Shown piece after piece: positions 30,409-31,957 of a DNA stretch of 31,957 nt (position 1 is its first letter; the number at the start of each line of letters is the position of its first letter). Origin of the DNA: an uncultured Clostridium sp. Its GTDB lineage: Bacteria > Bacillota > Clostridia > Lachnospirales > Lachnospiraceae. The position numbers and the translations under genes were made by a program. The DNA is taken from NCBI GenBank assembly GCA_900542035.1, contig UQMJ01000030.1, positions 1 to 31,957 on the forward strand, read 5' to 3'. The notes below the pieces were generated by a model. It made no database searches, had not been told where the DNA came from, and saw only the letters and a list, made by a program, of their open reading frames with translations.

Positions 30409-31638
30409 ATGAATAAAAGCAGAAAGAGACAGCAGAAATTTTTGTGGTTTTCTGTTGCTGCAGGAGCTGCGGCAATGGCGCTTTTGGCAGCCGGCTTTAT
30501 TAAAATGACAGCCGGCAGCACGCATGAGTTTGTGTATATGGAGCAGGAAACGAGGCCTGAAAAAGAAGCTGTATCAGAGATTACGATTGTGACAAAAGAA
30601 CCGGCAGGCGCTGACCCTGAAGCGGAGAGTTTAGACCTTCCGGCAGAAGGAAACACGGAAAGTCAGACGGCAGAACTGATATTTGCAGGAGATATTCTGC
30701 TGTCGGATCATGTGCTGTCGGCCTATGAGCGAGGCGGCGGGATTGGCGGAGTAGTAGGCCCTGGTTTTTTGGAAGAAATCCGGAACGCAGATATTTTTAT
30801 GGCAAATGAAGAGTTTCCGTTCAGCAGCCGTGGGGAACAGGCGCCGGATAAGCAGTATACGTTCCGGCTGCCGCCGGAAAAGGTCTCGATGTTCCACGAG
30901 ATGGGAATCGATATTGTCACGCTGGCCAATAATCACGCCCTGGATTTCGGTACAGACGCGCTGCTTGATACCTGCAGGACTCTGGATGACGCAGGGATTC
31001 TCCGAGTAGGTGCGGGAAGCCTTGAGGAAGCGAAACGCTGGCAGACCATAGAAGCCGGAGAAAATCGGATTGGCTTTCTGGGGGCAACCAGAGTGATACC
31101 AGTAGCAGACTGGGCGGCTACGGCATATAGTTCGGGAATGCTTGCGACCTATGATCCGACGATGCTGCTGGAGCAGATTCAGGCAGCGAAGGCGGTTAAT
31201 GATTATGTAGTAGTATACGTTCACTGGGGAGTGGAGAGAGAGGAATTTCCAAAAGATTACCAAAAGGAACTGGGACGCCAGTACATTGATGCAGGCGCGG
31301 ATCTAGTTATCGGAAGTCATCCCCATGTGCTTCAGGGAATTGAATACTACAAAGGAAAGCCGATTGTATACAGTCTGGGGAATTTCGTTTTTGGAAGTTC
31401 GATTCCCAAAACCATGCTTTTAAAGGTGCAGCTGGAAGGAAATGAGGCGGTCCTTACCGTTCTTCCAGGCGTTTCGTCAGCAGGATATACCAGAGAATTG
31501 ACAGATGAAAAAGAAAAGCAGGAATTTTATCAGTATCTGGAAGGGATTTCCTGGGTTGAAATTGATGAAAATGGAAGGGTAATTCCAGAACCGGAACCCG
31601 AATCCATTGAAATGGCTGCAAAAGAAGGCAGATTTTAG
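30409..31638 (+). CDS. CapA family protein (poly-gamma-glutamate synthesis-like)
   Basis: A 409-residue membrane-anchored protein. A signal anchor at about residues 12-33 is followed by an acidic linker to about 85, then a calcineurin-like CapA domain facing outside. Metal-site motifs in order: FAGDILLSD, ANEEFPFS, TLANNHALDFG, VYVHWGVE and IGSHPHVLQG, then YSLGNFVFGS. CapA takes part in poly-gamma-glutamate capsule export in Bacillus; in Lachnospiraceae single CapA homologues have no proven role and could be phosphoesterases. No capB or capC lies nearby. RBS aaaggga nine bases after degV, so the two are co-transcribed. Confidence 0.88.
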   Translation: MNKSRKRQQKFLWFSVAAGAAAMALLAAGFIKMTAGSTHEFVYMEQETRPEKEAVSEITIVTKEPAGADPEAESLDLPAEGNTESQTAELIFAGDILLSDHVLSAYERGGGIGGVVGPGFLEEIRNADIFMANEEFPFSSRGEQAPDKQYTFRLPPEKVSMFHEMGIDIVTLANNHALDFGTDALLDTCRTLDDAGILRVGAGSLEEAKRWQTIEAGENRIGFLGATRVIPVADWAATAYSSGMLATYDPTMLLEQIQAAKAVNDYVVVYVHWGVEREEFPKDYQKELGRQYIDAGADLVIGSHPHVLQGIEYYKGKPIVYSLGNFVFGSSIPKTMLLKVQLEGNEAVLTVLPGVSSAGYTRELTDEKEKQEFYQYLEGISWVEIDENGRVIPEPEPESIEMAAKEGRF

Positions 31639-31685
31639 TAAACAGCCGTATTTAGCGTTTTTTAGAAGTGATTAAGAGTAATTTG

Positions 31686-31719
31686 GGAGTGACTTTTTAT
31701 GGCAAATAGGGGTCACTCC
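31686..31719. repeat. 8-bp inverted repeat after capA
   Basis: GGAGTGAC (31686-31693) and GTCACTCC (31712-31719) are exact inverted copies, with an 18-base loop that begins TTTTT. No T run follows, so it is a hairpin or protein site more than a standard terminator. Confidence 0.4.
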
Positions 31720-31811
31720 TACACTATTTATACATGAATCCTATATGACATTCCTGCATTTTGATGTGCGAATAGTCGGTTTACATAACTTTGATGATTG
31801 GGAAAAAGTTA

Positions 31812-31840
31812 TTGACTTTGCGCATATACTAATGTATATT
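31812..31840 (+). promoter_or_regulatory. promoter facing the tandem repeats
   Basis: TTGACT (31812-31817), 17 bases, TATATT (31835-31840). Transcription would begin about 15 bases before the repeat array. Confidence 0.6.
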
Positions 31841-31862
31841 AAAAGTAGAAAGAAGGATAATG

Positions 31863-31957
31863 TTAAAGAGGGTGTCCCACTGCCCATTACAAAGGTGGAG
31901 CATTAAAGAGGGTGTCCCACTACCCATTACAAAGGTGGAGCATTAAAGAAGGTGTCC
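31863..31957 (+). repeat. 40-bp tandem repeat array, running off the window end
   Basis: Units begin at 31863, 31903 and 31943 (ttaaagagggtgtcccact, continuing gcccattacaaaggtggagc and then a). The first two differ at one base (TG versus TA); the third is cut by the window edge and has one change (aagaagg). There are no spacers, so it is not CRISPR. Each unit has GGTGG and CCAC segments able to pair. A 28-codon frame starts at 31860 but has poor signals. Confidence 0.85.

Noticed and set aside
31863..31957. CRISPR array at the right edge
   Set aside because: Units abut directly with a 40-base period; there are no spacers of differing sequence.

Overview
The window looks like chromosomal DNA of a gut Firmicute of class Clostridia, most likely Lachnospiraceae. 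The reasons are the ECF transporter S component, DegV, YcxB-like, LURP-one-like and C_GCAxxG_C_C families, strong AGGAGG ribosome binding sites, a perfect CIRCE operator and many short lipoproteins. The organism call is an inference. Gene content is mostly ordinary. The first gene (to about 690) is clearly GC-richer than what follows, and 2250-7530 is AT-rich, so the left third looks like a mosaic of acquired pieces.

Layout: 1-750, end of a KduD-like dehydrogenase and a large inverted repeat. 885-7277, a patchwork of short accessory genes (CbrC-like protein, lipoprotein, Nudix hydrolase, sugar O-acetyltransferase, WYL-type regulator without an AUG start, MATE pump, broken mtnN, DUF6506 protein), then gene debris to about 7730. 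7832-9201, a two-gene unit ending in a secreted DNA/RNA nuclease. 9241-11241, a strong promoter, an untranslated leader with two terminators, then an ECF S component and a P-loop kinase. 11264-13653, the wreck of a type III-A CRISPR-Cas locus: csm5 lacks its N-terminus, carries a frameshift and is split by a 272-bp foldback MITE whose precise removal restores the frame; then one CRISPR-repeat-like sequence, an antitoxin with a 17-codon toxin stub, and the HEPN half of csm6.

13679-16173 holds a lipoprotein behind an ECF-sigma-like promoter, a convergent TSUP plus C_GCAxxG_C_C operon, and a half-size EamA transporter. 16187-21108 is a catabolic module: a GntR/FadR-type repressor facing a TRAP transporter (dctP, dctQ, dctM) and an HpaI-type aldolase, with TTGTATACAA operators at both promoters. 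21307-26419 is a seven-gene operon of mostly membrane-anchored uncharacterised proteins. 26428-31638 carries CIRCE-htpG, a histidine phosphatase, a 43-residue membrane peptide on the minus strand, degV and capA. The window ends inside a 40-bp tandem repeat array that has its own promoter.

I saw no tRNA, rRNA or intact transposase gene. The most notable content is the decayed type III-A locus with a datable order of damage. Other candidates for follow-up are the 9276-9450 leader RNA, the envelope operon and the 40-bp repeat array.
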